64,000 bases of DNA from Pseudomonas citri (GTDB lineage: Bacteria; Pseudomonadota; Gammaproteobacteria; Pseudomonadales; Pseudomonadaceae). Shown here in pieces: positions 1-9,039 of this stretch. Within the stretch, counting starts at the first letter, position 1, and each line of letters opens with the position of its first letter. The notes under the pieces are model-generated. The model made no database searches, was not told the DNA's origin, and saw nothing but the letters and a program-made list of their open reading frames with translations. The stretch covers positions 294,873 to 358,872 of the forward strand of contig NZ_JAODAB010000004.1 in the NCBI RefSeq assembly GCF_025336485.1. The letters are read 5' to 3'. Position numbers and translations under genes: made by a program.

Positions 1-3000
1 ATCTGCAGAATCCCTCTGAGATAGGCAAGTCGGCTGTCGAGATCAGGACTTGTCAGATCAGGGAAGTTCTGAGCATCAACCAACCGTTTCAGCAATTTTT
101 CATTGTCGCCAACTGTAGTTCTCTGATAGTGGCCTATGATTTCTTCTTTTTTCTGAACAACCAGCTCGTTTCGCTGGCCGCTATTGGCCATTTCGACCAA
201 CTGCATTTCGATTGCCTCGAGGACTACCGCTTGGCGGGCAAAATGATCGTGCTCACGTTCAAGCTTTTCGATCTCCACTTCATTTCGACTTTCTGGCTTG
301 CGCTGGAGTAAATCCTCAATCATCTGTAGGACCCCGATCATAAGCTCTTTGTATTTGTCCTTTTCAGCACTGATAGCCGGAAGGTGATCAACACCACGAA
401 TGGCAAATGGGCACACGGCACAGACGTTTGTAAATCCAAACATTTCTGCCACTTCCTTAGGGCAAATATTATTGAATGGGCATATATGGGTAGCATTGTA
501 CGCGGGGTTCGTGGATTCCTTAGCACGTATAATATCAATGCCACTCTTAGCGCCCCTTACCCTTGCCAAGCTCATCAAGCGATGTTTGGTAATGGCCTCT
601 TCGGGATCCTTCTGGATGGCGGCCATAAGCCTCTGATTGAGTTTAAACACCGCATCTGAAAGGTGAGGCGCCTCCCCTCTTTGGACTTTTTCAACGTTCT
701 TCATCACCGCACTAAACAGTAGTTGTTCATGACTAACAATAGGATCATCGTCAATCAATGCATAATAATAGACGAGCTCTTCGGTTTGCCCGGTGAAGTA
801 TCGTCCAATCAACGAAGGAGGGAGGAACTTTATCGCTTCTGATACAAATCCAGCTCGTAGCCCATGCGGTGTTGCATCACTTCTAATGGATGCCACGACT
901 AGAGTCGCGAGATATTCTAGCCGATAATCTGTAATAGCCTCCTTAGCTTGACCTCTGTTCCTCACCCACACAAAATCTGGGAGTATAAAGTCCTTCAACT
1001 GAGCGCGAATAAAATACTGAAGGCACAACAACAAGAGCGGAAAACTTCTATAATTCGCCCAATCCTTAGATACCCCAGCGGTACGAAAAAGAGGCTTAAA
1101 TCTGCCAAACTGTGACTCAACTGTCATACCGTACCACAAATCCCGGCGATACTCATCGCTGATACAAGCGTCATACCAATCGCGCTGGCGATCTAGAAGA
1201 TCAATTACGTGTCTGGAGGTGATTGCGCTCCATTCGCCATGCGCCTTGTCCGTACTCACAAACAATGGCGCGAGCACCCTTCTGCTGCTACGATCCAGGT
1301 AGCGATCATATTGCTCCTTATCCAACCAAATCAAATGCTGTTGTCGGATGCCGGTTTCGCACATTAGTTGGGTCAGCCGAACATCATTTGGCACGACTCG
1401 TCGTTCGATGCGATTGTGAATCTCCATCTCAGCGATACGATAGAATCGTGGAATGTAATCAAACCGCTGGATTTTATCTTCATGATAAAATATAGGTGAG
1501 TAATTAAGTACTGCCAGGTTTACGCTTTCGCAAGCCAACCCCTTAGTTCCCCATATCCCAGACCAGTCAGGATGCTCGTTGAGCTCAACAATAGTGGGGC
1601 ACACTAGTTTATCATTCACTATTCCGGGCATTTTTCCGTCAGCCATCTCGTTGAGATGCATAACGAGATACTCCAGAGAGTAGAGCATATTCAGAAACGT
1701 GGCAAAATAGGCGCGAGGAATTGGCTTTTTTACCGTACCGTGTCGCTTCCGTAGCCGGGGATAGCATGCTTCTGTAAATGTGTTTATAACCTTGTCCGAT
1801 TCCGGTATCCGATGGCTATTTTCTACGATGTACGTAAATAGATGATCTACTGGTTGCACCCGCTGGTAGTAGGTATCATTGCTCCAAAAATTGCGCTCGC
1901 TGACCCCTTTGAGAAATTTAAGCAGGGTCTGTGGGGGTTCATCTGTAAATTGGGCAAAACCCTCAAGTAAAAGATCATCCGCAGTCACGTAAAGCGAGCA
2001 GGAAAAATCATTTAAGGTCGATGGATAGTTTCCAAGATGACCATCTCGATCCATGTAATACTTAAACAAATACATTGCGCAATAGCACAACATAAAATTC
2101 AGAGGAGCCCAAGCATTTTTGTCTTGCTGTAGGCGCTTGGTACGAATGAACGATTTGTACACCCCATCAACAAGGATACAAAAATCTATAACTTTTTTTG
2201 GTAAATGCTGATACCCCTCAGGTAACGAGTTAACATCATCAATAGCAAAACACTTCCGAACAATTGCTGTACCACCATAAAAGCGAAGGAGCCCCTCAAG
2301 AGAGTGATCCTTCCCTTCAAGAAAATTCAACGTGGTCTCTGCGGCTATCGCGTCCGAATTTTTTTTGACACTTTCTTTCCGCCTTCTTTTTGCCTCCACA
2401 CGCTGCACGGCGGCTTTTTCGCCAACAACAGTAAAAAATTCGCCAAGCACCGTCCGCATCGGCGTACTTTCCGCAATGACCAACATGAAGTCATTTATAT
2501 AATACCGCGCTAACAACAAATTTCTACTTCCACTGCCACGCGAGTGCAACTCCCTAATATCTTCCTCGGTAAAATCAATAGGATTATATATAGTTGAACA
2601 CAGCACTAGTCGAAACCAAAATGTTGCACGGTGAGCTCGGCGCCTAGTATCAAGCGCACCTGTATAAGGTATCGATGAACAAGGATTAACACTCCGTGCG
2701 TACACCAGCGTTTCGGCTCCATACTGAAGAGTAATCTTATCAACAAGATCATCCTGATTATAAGGAATAGTAAAGTTAAGTGGCAACAATACTTTTCGCT
2801 CACACCAAAGCACGATAAATACCATTTTAAAGAAAGTACTCGCGCTCCCCGTCTGACCAGGTGTCAAGCTTTTAAACTCATCAAGCGATCGAATATTTTT
2901 TCCACCCTTAAAACAACAAGCCAACACACTGGAGATACGCTCAAGACTCCATCCTCTAAACAAAGCAGGCCCAAGCGCCCCTAATTTTCTTAAAAACGTC

Positions 3001-3137
3001 TGAGCGGTATCCTTAGAGTAAGCGCCATATTTGTTCTTATACAAGTTTTTTACCACAGCTATCGCCTTATCAAACTCAACAGCGATATCATCTTCTGGTA
3101 TCAACCAAACTGCATCGGTTTTCGATAGATTAATCAT
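1..3137 (-). CDS. Very large island protein, partial (GmtZ / VPA1269-like candidate)
   Basis: An uninterrupted minus-strand frame runs from an ATG at 3137 to the window edge, giving at least 1045 codons; the C-terminus lies outside. The ATG overlaps the integrase stop (ATGA), so the two genes are translationally coupled. The visible protein has no transmembrane segment or catalytic motif that I recognise. Around residues 886-915 there is a cysteine cluster (CPFNNICP, then CAVCPF) that looks like a metal-binding element, followed by a charged, probably coiled-coil stretch to the edge. A recombinase of about 480 aa followed directly by a protein of over 1000 aa is the layout I recall for GmtY-GmtZ of gamma-mobile-trio islands (VPA1270/VPA1269). 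That name is inferred from architecture, not from alignment. Base composition is more AT-rich than the core genes to the right, consistent with transfer. Confidence 0.7.
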   Translation of the reverse strand, partial: MINLSKTDAVWLIPEDDIAVEFDKAIAVVKNLYKNKYGAYSKDTAQTFLRKLGALGPALFRGWSLERISSVLACCFKGGKNIRSLDEFKSLTPGQTGSASTFFKMVFIVLWCERKVLLPLNFTIPYNQDDLVDKITLQYGAETLVYARSVNPCSSIPYTGALDTRRRAHRATFWFRLVLCSTIYNPIDFTEEDIRELHSRGSGSRNLLLARYYINDFMLVIAESTPMRTVLGEFFTVVGEKAAVQRVEAKRRRKESVKKNSDAIAAETTLNFLEGKDHSLEGLLRFYGGTAIVRKCFAIDDVNSLPEGYQHLPKKVIDFCILVDGVYKSFIRTKRLQQDKNAWAPLNFMLCYCAMYLFKYYMDRDGHLGNYPSTLNDFSCSLYVTADDLLLEGFAQFTDEPPQTLLKFLKGVSERNFWSNDTYYQRVQPVDHLFTYIVENSHRIPESDKVINTFTEACYPRLRKRHGTVKKPIPRAYFATFLNMLYSLEYLVMHLNEMADGKMPGIVNDKLVCPTIVELNEHPDWSGIWGTKGLACESVNLAVLNYSPIFYHEDKIQRFDYIPRFYRIAEMEIHNRIERRVVPNDVRLTQLMCETGIRQQHLIWLDKEQYDRYLDRSSRRVLAPLFVSTDKAHGEWSAITSRHVIDLLDRQRDWYDACISDEYRRDLWYGMTVESQFGRFKPLFRTAGVSKDWANYRSFPLLLLCLQYFIRAQLKDFILPDFVWVRNRGQAKEAITDYRLEYLATLVVASIRSDATPHGLRAGFVSEAIKFLPPSLIGRYFTGQTEELVYYYALIDDDPIVSHEQLLFSAVMKNVEKVQRGEAPHLSDAVFKLNQRLMAAIQKDPEEAITKHRLMSLARVRGAKSGIDIIRAKESTNPAYNATHICPFNNICPKEVAEMFGFTNVCAVCPFAIRGVDHLPAISAEKDKYKELMIGVLQMIEDLLQRKPESRNEVEIEKLEREHDHFARQAVVLEAIEMQLVEMANSGQRNELVVQKKEEIIGHYQRTTVGDNEKLLKRLVDAQNFPDLTSPDLDSRLAYLRGILQ

Positions 3138-4588
3138 GCCGCTTCCAAAACTTGATTTTCGAGAATTGATAGTTCGCTTGTAAGATAGGCTATTCGGGCT
3201 TCCCGAACTGTACGCGGCCCTCCACCCAATCTTGCTAGATTGATTGCTGCTAGAGTGGCATGCAGCATCTGCGCATCTTGACGAGCGTAGCGCTTGGTAC
3301 TAGATATTTCGCTATGGCCCATGTATTTCTGTACTAGGTACAGTTCCAAACCATAGCGCCGACCGCCATTTGGATTTGGATTCACACAGTGGTTTACTAG
3401 GTAATATCCATACATGTGGCGCAAACTGTGAAACCCATAGGTCTCGCCTGTAATTTCCCGCGCCACCTTCGTAAACCGCTCGTAAACTGTCTGATAGGAA
3501 AGTGGTATCGGGTCGCCGTTTTTCAGATTGCGAAACAAAAAATTGTGGCACACTGGCGTCAAACGGCTTTTCTCTTTCCTCCGTTCTTCCTGTTTGTACT
3601 CGGCCAACGCGATCCAAAACATTGATGCAAATGGCTCAATCATAAACGTCTCAGTGTGAGCCCGGCCTTTATGAGGAAGCTGATTGATGACTTCCTCAGA
3701 AATATAGTTGATCAACACATGGCGCCTTGTTGCGGGGTCGACTATGAAGATCTTGCTACAGTCATAATCTTTTGCGTTAGGTACTATATCGCACATCAAT
3801 ATTGTTAGGGCTTCCGAAACACGGCACCCCGTTGCAGCAATTAGGCTCCAAAGAACTTTATCCCGAAGACTTGGCGCTTTTTTTATCAGCTCGACACACT
3901 TGTCTATTGGAAATGTCAGCTCATCCCCACCAAACTCGTCAGTGAACGCAAGCTCTGAGGGTTTTGATACAGGTGACAGGCCAGCACACTTGATTCGCCG
4001 AACCCCACCGGCTATGCACCCTGCCAACCAACTATTTGATTTTATTGCGGATCGAACTTTTGTAGGGGCTTTAATTTTTACAGTTGTCTGCAGTGAAAAT
4101 CCTGACAGGGAGCCTGACGTAATAGCTCCACGCTCCTCCAACTCAATCAATCCCCTTCGTAGCATTTCACTTGCATCGATAAAGCGATTAATACCAGCGA
4201 AATTTGTAACTACCGATGAGCCAGAAAGATTTCGATCCCCCAATACTCGCGCCGCCTTTCGAACCATCTCGATGCTGCTTGAAGTTCCAAACACCAAAAA
4301 ACTTTCATAGTTCTCCAGAGCATCAGCCAAAAGCGCTGAGGTCAAACCTCCATTCTGGAATGCTATCTGAGCAATGTAGTTCAAAAATGTCTTAACTGCA
4401 TAGCAATATGTCGACACGGTTTTGTGCTTAAGCTTTCGGCTCAGCTGATACGCCCAGTTATCGAAGAATTTGTTTTGCAGCTCATCATCAGAGAGCAATC
4501 TGAATGTTCTTCGACCATCGCGCACAGTCTCGAGCATGTCCACATGCGGAGCTGAAACTCGAGGATTATTGTTGGGCGACCTTAGCAC
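3134..4588 (-). CDS. Tyrosine recombinase / site-specific integrase (GmtY-like)
   Basis: Protein of 484 aa with the tyrosine-recombinase catalytic set: Arg256 in GCRVSEALTIL, His387 and Arg390 in HSLRHMYGYY, His425 in MGHSEIS and the nucleophile Tyr434 in TKRYAR. The N-terminal 130 residues form the usual core-binding region. It starts at GTG 4588, preceded by AGGAAC about eight bases upstream. It would catalyse integration and excision of the island; a tRNA-like attachment fragment lies about 1.05 kb upstream at 5642-5669. It is longer than a typical phage integrase (about 350-400 aa), has an insertion in the middle, and is coupled to a large downstream gene, which fits a GmtY-type recombinase better than a phage Int. 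The integrase assignment is firm; the GMT assignment is inference. Confidence 0.92.
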   Translation of the reverse strand: MLRSPNNNPRVSAPHVDMLETVRDGRRTFRLLSDDELQNKFFDNWAYQLSRKLKHKTVSTYCYAVKTFLNYIAQIAFQNGGLTSALLADALENYESFLVFGTSSSIEMVRKAARVLGDRNLSGSSVVTNFAGINRFIDASEMLRRGLIELEERGAITSGSLSGFSLQTTVKIKAPTKVRSAIKSNSWLAGCIAGGVRRIKCAGLSPVSKPSELAFTDEFGGDELTFPIDKCVELIKKAPSLRDKVLWSLIAATGCRVSEALTILMCDIVPNAKDYDCSKIFIVDPATRRHVLINYISEEVINQLPHKGRAHTETFMIEPFASMFWIALAEYKQEERRKEKSRLTPVCHNFLFRNLKNGDPIPLSYQTVYERFTKVAREITGETYGFHSLRHMYGYYLVNHCVNPNPNGGRRYGLELYLVQKYMGHSEISSTKRYARQDAQMLHATLAAINLARLGGGPRTVREARIAYLTSELSILENQVLEAA

Positions 4589-4682
4589 TGAGAGTTCCTA
4601 TATTGGTTTGTATATCCATCATTCCATAGGAATCTCATGCCTTGCAAGAGCACTTTTTCAAATTTTTTCAAGCACAAAATAA

Positions 4683-4796
4683 GTACACTAAGTGTATTTT
4701 TAAACATATACACCAAGTGTACTTCTTATAGAATACGGAACTCTTTCCATCATTCCATTTATAGGAGGCAATTTTAACTAAGTACACCCGGTATAC
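4683..4796. promoter_or_regulatory. Three TACAC-N3-GTGTA palindromes upstream of the integrase
   Basis: Three 13-bp inverted repeats lie in the AT-rich leader of the integrase: 4684-4696 (TACACTAAGTGTA), 4709-4721 (TACACCAAGTGTA) and 4783-4795 (TACACCCGGTATA, one mismatched pair). The first two are perfect in their arms and their centres are 25 bp apart, about 2.5 helical turns. They look like operator sites for a repressor controlling the integrase operon. No regulator gene is visible here, so the binding protein is unknown. Confidence 0.55.
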
Positions 4797-4799
4797 TTT

Positions 4800-5640
4800 A
4801 ACTCCTAGTAAAATAAGGCTCCTTCATGAAGCCCCCACCTGCCCTGCGCTAACGCACAGCAGTGACAGTCGGACTTGGGTCTAAAAGAAATGGAAAGCGG
4901 AGACTGATACCTGTCAGAAATAGCAACACTACTTTCCCGCGCGTAAAACCTGTCATTGATCGGTGGAGGTTTTGTGTATGAAAAAAGCATTTCGAGGTGG
5001 GCTCAAAACCCGCCGTCATGCGTATCACCCTCCTATCGCAGTCGGCCTGACCACTGAAATCTGATCCACGAGCGATCAACGATTGGTGCTGGCAAGGTGC
5101 CGTAGCCCTCAGCGGACAAATGGATGATGCTCCCTCTGCTCGCCATGGTGCGACAAGTGAACTGAGCAATTAATGCTTGGTGAAATGCACTCGCATTTCG
5201 ACGCTGGAACAGATCAAGCGTAATGCCGCCAGGAAGGCTCGATGAAAAGTGAAAATGATCACATTGAGTGGGCTGGTCGTAGATGCGGCGATGGATCGAA
5301 TCGCCTAGCCACACACTGCCTCTGGGTGCAAAACAGCATCTAACAAGCATGTCAAAGCGAAAAAGAAACTCAGTAACAGACTCAACTCTACAAGGTACTG
5401 CAGCCTGATTGAGTTCTAGCAGGACAGGCTCAGACGCTGTCAAACAAATCTAAATTTTCAAAGAGACTCATCCGTCCCTAGAGAGGCTGTGTGCCAAGGA
5501 ATGCTGTCAGTATGCAGTCAGATGCACACTTGAGCTCGGAAGAGATGCTTGCGTGGACGCCTTGAGTTCTGTAATTTTGCCACAACAGGATAGCGATCAA
5601 AGCAGTGTAGAAAACTGCAGATACAGGGGGGAACCTATGA
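4800..5640. other. Island margin with no convincing gene
   Basis: About 840 bases between the integrase leader and the tRNA fragment. The only open frames are short (longest 136 codons, 5033-5443 minus); they lack clear ribosome binding sites and resemble no family I know. The stretch may be decayed island DNA. A small unrecognised protein at 5033-5443 cannot be excluded. Confidence 0.4.
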
Positions 5641-5641
5641 T

Positions 5642-5669
5642 AAAGGTTCGAATCCCATCGCCTCCGCCA
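5642..5669 (+). other. 3' end of a tRNA-Ser-like gene (probable att site)
   Basis: The segment holds a T-loop (GGTTCGAATCCC) followed by an acceptor strand ending CGCCTCCGCCA, i.e. the last 25 or so bases of a class II, tRNA-Ser-like gene. The 5' part is missing: bases before 5645 cannot form the T stem (two mismatches in five pairs) and no cloverleaf fits upstream. A terminator follows directly. This is what remains at the distal end of an island that integrated into the 3' end of a tRNA gene; the intact tRNA should lie beyond the other end of the island. Confidence 0.65.
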
Positions 5670-5678
5670 TCTTCATAC

Positions 5679-5708
5679 AAAAAAGCCCTGATTATTCAGG
5701 GCTTTTTT
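5679..5708 (+). terminator. Rho-independent terminator after the tRNA fragment
   Basis: Perfect 13-bp inverted repeat (arms 5679-5691 and 5696-5708, loop TTAT) with stem AAAAAAGCCCTGA and a T-run. It is probably the original terminator of the tRNA gene, kept on the chromosomal side of the junction. The A/T tracts on both sides make it potentially bidirectional. Confidence 0.8.
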
Positions 5709-5794
5709 GTGCCTGGCGTTCGGCAAGAGCGCTTTCGGTGCCCGCGTCGACAGCGGCCGCGTTGCTCCCATCCTCCCAACTCAAGGAAAGAAAA

Positions 5795-6649
5795 GTGAAC
5801 AGCAAGACCATCAGTTCTCTCGTTGCGGCCGTCGTAGGCGTCGTCTTGTTGTGCGTCTTTTTCGGCAGTTGGTACACGGTCGACGAAACCGAGCGCGGTG
5901 TGCTGCTGCGCAACGGCGCACTCGTTGGGGTGGTGGAACCCGGCCTATCGTTCAAGACCCCATTCATCGAGTCCGTACGCCTGATCAGCGTCCAGAGCCA
6001 GGTCACGGCCTACGAAGACTTGCAGGCCTATAGCAAGGACCAGCAGTCCGCCCAGCTCAAGGTGTCGGTGTCCTGGCACATCGCGCCTTCCGACGTGGCG
6101 AAGGTCTACACCCAATTCAAGGATCTGGACGGTATCCGCGACCGGATGATCAGCCGCCAGGTGCCGACCCAGGTGGAAAACGTCTTTGGCCGCTTCAATG
6201 CCGTCGCTGCCGTGCAGAATCGGGTGCAACTGGTCAACGATATCTCCACCGCCATCAAGTCCACCATCACCGGCCCCGTGATCATCGACAGCGTCCAGGT
6301 CGAGAACATCGACTTCAGCGATGCCTATGAAAAAGCCATCGAGGCACGCATGGCCGCCGAAGTCCAGGTCAAGACCCGTGAGCAGCAACTGGCCACCGAG
6401 CAGGTCCAGGCCCAGATCCGCGTCACCCAGGCTCAGGCGGAAGCCGATTCGCAAGTGGCCCAGGCCAAGGCGGACGCGTTGGCCACCGAGTTGCGCGGCA
6501 AGGCCGAAGCCGAGGCCATCAAGGCTCGGGCCCAGGCCCTGGCCAGCAACCAGAACCTGGTGGAACTGACCAAGGCCGAACGCTGGAACGGCGTGTTGCC
6601 AACGACCGTGCTACCAAACGGCGCAATCCCCTTCATCGACACCAAGTGA
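5795..6649 (+). CDS. SPFH/Band 7 (prohibitin-type) membrane protein
   Basis: The start is GTG 5795 (VNSKTISSLV), preceded by AAGGAAAG; the frame upstream overlaps the tRNA terminator and is not coding. The 284-aa product has one N-terminal membrane segment (about residues 6-28), a Band 7 domain (about 30-190, with VDETERGVLLRNG and VEPGLSFKTPF) and an Ala/Glu/Gln-rich coiled coil (about 195-265). SPFH proteins assemble into membrane-bound rings or microdomains and often modulate membrane proteases or kinases. No protease partner (HflK/HflC or NfeD type) is adjacent, so its specific role is open. It is the first chromosomal gene right of the island junction. Confidence 0.88.
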   Translation: MNSKTISSLVAAVVGVVLLCVFFGSWYTVDETERGVLLRNGALVGVVEPGLSFKTPFIESVRLISVQSQVTAYEDLQAYSKDQQSAQLKVSVSWHIAPSDVAKVYTQFKDLDGIRDRMISRQVPTQVENVFGRFNAVAAVQNRVQLVNDISTAIKSTITGPVIIDSVQVENIDFSDAYEKAIEARMAAEVQVKTREQQLATEQVQAQIRVTQAQAEADSQVAQAKADALATELRGKAEAEAIKARAQALASNQNLVELTKAERWNGVLPTTVLPNGAIPFIDTK

Positions 6650-6903
6650 CATCCCGCGGTGCGGCCTGCCTGGGCCGCGCCCGTAAGCCGCGCTGTAACA
6701 CCGTGCGTTGCGTTGACGCTACACTCACGTCATCCATGATTTGCAAAGTCCATCGTTAGCAGGAAGCTCAACGTGTACCCATGCATGAACGCAACTACGC
6801 GACACTCGCCCTTCTCCCTTGCCATCGCTTTACGCCCTGACCATCGCCCCTCGCCCGGGATCTCACCGACTCCTTCGACAACGCCCCTGCCCAGGAGAAC
6901 AGC

Positions 6904-8691
6904 GTGACCAGACTCATCAAAAAATACAAATGGCCCGCCCTGCTGGCGATCGCACTGGTAGTTTTTTCAGCCCTGATCTTCTTTTTGATCAAGTCCTACA
7001 CCTACGACTCAACAACCTATTTCGAATCCCGCGACTTCATTCGCCAGCTCAAGCAGTCCGATGCGAACTGGAACGTCAAGATTCTCAGGAAGAAGATCGG
7101 CGTAAACAATAATCTGTCGCTGACGCCACCGCCGGAAGCGAACAGTCGATGGGAGCAGTTGGAACACCTCAATAATGCCGGCCCCCTGGCGGCACTCTGG
7201 GCCTCCCGACGCCAGGGCTATGTCGATGCGGTCAAGAACAAGACCCTGCTGGTGGATCAGTTCCAGCAACACAATGCCGCGTTGCGCACGTCCCTGGATG
7301 CACTGCCGATCATCGAGGACGAACTGCAGATACGGCTCAAGGAAATGAACAGTGTAAGTGCCGCGCAACGCCTGACGGCAGCCTCCAACGTGCTGGAGCT
7401 GACGTTGACCGCGCTTGAATACGCCCTTTATGTCAGCGTGGACAAGGCCGATGAAGCGCAGGGCCAGTTAAATGAAATGGCCCGGTACGTCGCTCAGTTG
7501 CCAACGAACGATCAGCCGGCCTTCCTCGCACTCATCGATCACGTGCAAGTCATCCTGCGCGAGCAACCCATCGTCAATGATTTGCTTGATCGCATCAGCG
7601 TGATACCGGTGGCGCAGGAGCTGGACAGTATCAATGAGCTGTTGAACGAGACCCAGCGCCGGACCGCCGCGACGGACCGCCAATACCATATCTACCTGGC
7701 GGTGTGCGCCAGCCTCATGGCGATCCTGATGATCTACCTGACTGTGCGGCTGGTTCGCAGTGCTGCCGTCATCAACCAGATCAACCATGCGCTGCAATTG
7801 TCCAACGAGCGGCTGGAAGAGCGCGTGCAAGAGCGGACCCGTGAACTGAAGGAGGCGGAACGCGAGCTGGTGGACGCCGCACGCATGGCGGGCATGGCGG
7901 AAATCGCCACCAACGTGTTGCACAACGTGGGGAACGTGCTCAACAGCGTGAATATTTCCGCCGAGCTGGTCACCCGCAAGTTGAAACACAGCAAGACCGC
8001 CGGGCTGGGCAAAGCGGTGCAGATGATGAACGAACATGCCGACGATCTTGGCCAGTTCATCACCACGGATGAAAAAGGCAAGTTGCTGCCCCGCTACTTC
8101 AATGAATTGGTTGATTCCATCGCGGTCGAACAAACACTGCTCATCGACGAATTGGCGCAACTGACCAAGAGCATCGATCACATCAAGGAAATCGTCACGA
8201 CCCAGCAAACCTATGCCGGCGCTGCCAGGCTGATCGAACCGCTCAAGGTCAGCGATCTGTTCGAAGATGCGTTGCGCATGAATTCCGGCGCACTGAGCCG
8301 GCATCATGTCACGGTCATCAAGGACTACCAGGACGTCCCCCCTATCCTGGGCGACAAGCACCGGCTGCTGTTGATCCTGATCAACCTCATCAGCAACGCC
8401 AAGTTCGCGATGTCGCACACCAGCGATCCACGCGAAATGACGCTGGGGATCCAGATGGTCGATCAAACGACGTTACGCCTCAGCGTCAAGGACCGAGGCG
8501 AAGGGATCAAGCCCGAGAACCTGGCGCGGATATTCAACCATGGTTTCACCACCCGCAAGGACGGTCACGGGTTTGGCCTGCACAGCTGTGCCCTGGCGGC
8601 GGTTGAAATGAACGGTCACCTGTCCGTCCACAGCGACGGGGCAGGTCAAGGCGCTGTGTTCACCTTGGATATTCCGCTGGAACTGGCTTGA
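6904..8691 (+). CDS. Membrane sensor histidine kinase, orphan
   Basis: GTG start at 6904 with CAGGAGAAC just upstream; 595 aa. TM1 is at about residues 10-30 and TM2 at about 262-284, enclosing a helical periplasmic sensor of about 230 residues (DAHL-like, a tentative label). A coiled linker (LEERVQERTRELKEAERELVDAARMAG) leads to the phosphoacceptor box with His340 in VLHNVGNVLNSV. The C-terminal ATPase has an N box (LINLISNAKFAM), G1 (VKDRGEGIKPENLARIFNHGFTT) and G2 (GHGFGLHSCALAA). The HNVGN-type H-box is typical of a Pseudomonas/Vibrio kinase subgroup. No response regulator is adjacent, so partner and signal are unknown. Confidence 0.9.
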   Translation: MTRLIKKYKWPALLAIALVVFSALIFFLIKSYTYDSTTYFESRDFIRQLKQSDANWNVKILRKKIGVNNNLSLTPPPEANSRWEQLEHLNNAGPLAALWASRRQGYVDAVKNKTLLVDQFQQHNAALRTSLDALPIIEDELQIRLKEMNSVSAAQRLTAASNVLELTLTALEYALYVSVDKADEAQGQLNEMARYVAQLPTNDQPAFLALIDHVQVILREQPIVNDLLDRISVIPVAQELDSINELLNETQRRTAATDRQYHIYLAVCASLMAILMIYLTVRLVRSAAVINQINHALQLSNERLEERVQERTRELKEAERELVDAARMAGMAEIATNVLHNVGNVLNSVNISAELVTRKLKHSKTAGLGKAVQMMNEHADDLGQFITTDEKGKLLPRYFNELVDSIAVEQTLLIDELAQLTKSIDHIKEIVTTQQTYAGAARLIEPLKVSDLFEDALRMNSGALSRHHVTVIKDYQDVPPILGDKHRLLLILINLISNAKFAMSHTSDPREMTLGIQMVDQTTLRLSVKDRGEGIKPENLARIFNHGFTTRKDGHGFGLHSCALAAVEMNGHLSVHSDGAGQGAVFTLDIPLELA

Positions 8692-8742
8692 AAACGAACA
8701 GGCTGGCTGCCCCGCAGCCAGCCCCAGGCAACGCGCGATCCG

Positions 8743-8934
8743 CTACTTGACGTTGGCCGTCGCGCCGCTGCGGTTCTTTCGTGCCGGTAACGCGGCTGCA
8801 TAGGCCAGCGCTTCCTCCCGGGAAGCAAAGGCGCCCAACCGGTCAGCCTGGGTACAGACCCTCCAGGGTCCACTGTTTACACTGAGCACGTCGTAACCAT
8901 TGATGTGGATTTTCCTCAGCATCGCAGTACTCAT
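8743..8934 (-). CDS. Small conserved protein of unknown function
   Basis: The 63-aa frame starts at ATG 8934 (MSTAMLRKIH), with GGAGGG seven bases upstream; longer versions of this frame lack a ribosome site. It has a compact alternating pattern (INGYDVLSVNSGPWRVCTQ, then SREEALAYAAALPARKN) reminiscent of DUF2188-like small beta-alpha proteins, and it ends in a basic tail. It lies convergent to the sensor kinase and 5' of nothing obviously related. Function unknown. Confidence 0.6.
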   Translation of the reverse strand: MSTAMLRKIHINGYDVLSVNSGPWRVCTQADRLGAFASREEALAYAAALPARKNRSGATANVK

Positions 8935-9039
8935 AACTAACCCTCCTCCGAAATAATCCCGGATTGCATCATCCACCTTACTCTCAGTTCGCGCAGTGTG
9001 CCGACCGAGCGTCGCAACGTTTGCCAGCACCACCGCACT

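Noticed and set aside
5590..5669. A complete tRNA gene
   Set aside because: Only the T-loop and 3' acceptor strand are present; the T stem has mismatches and no D or anticodon arm can be folded upstream.
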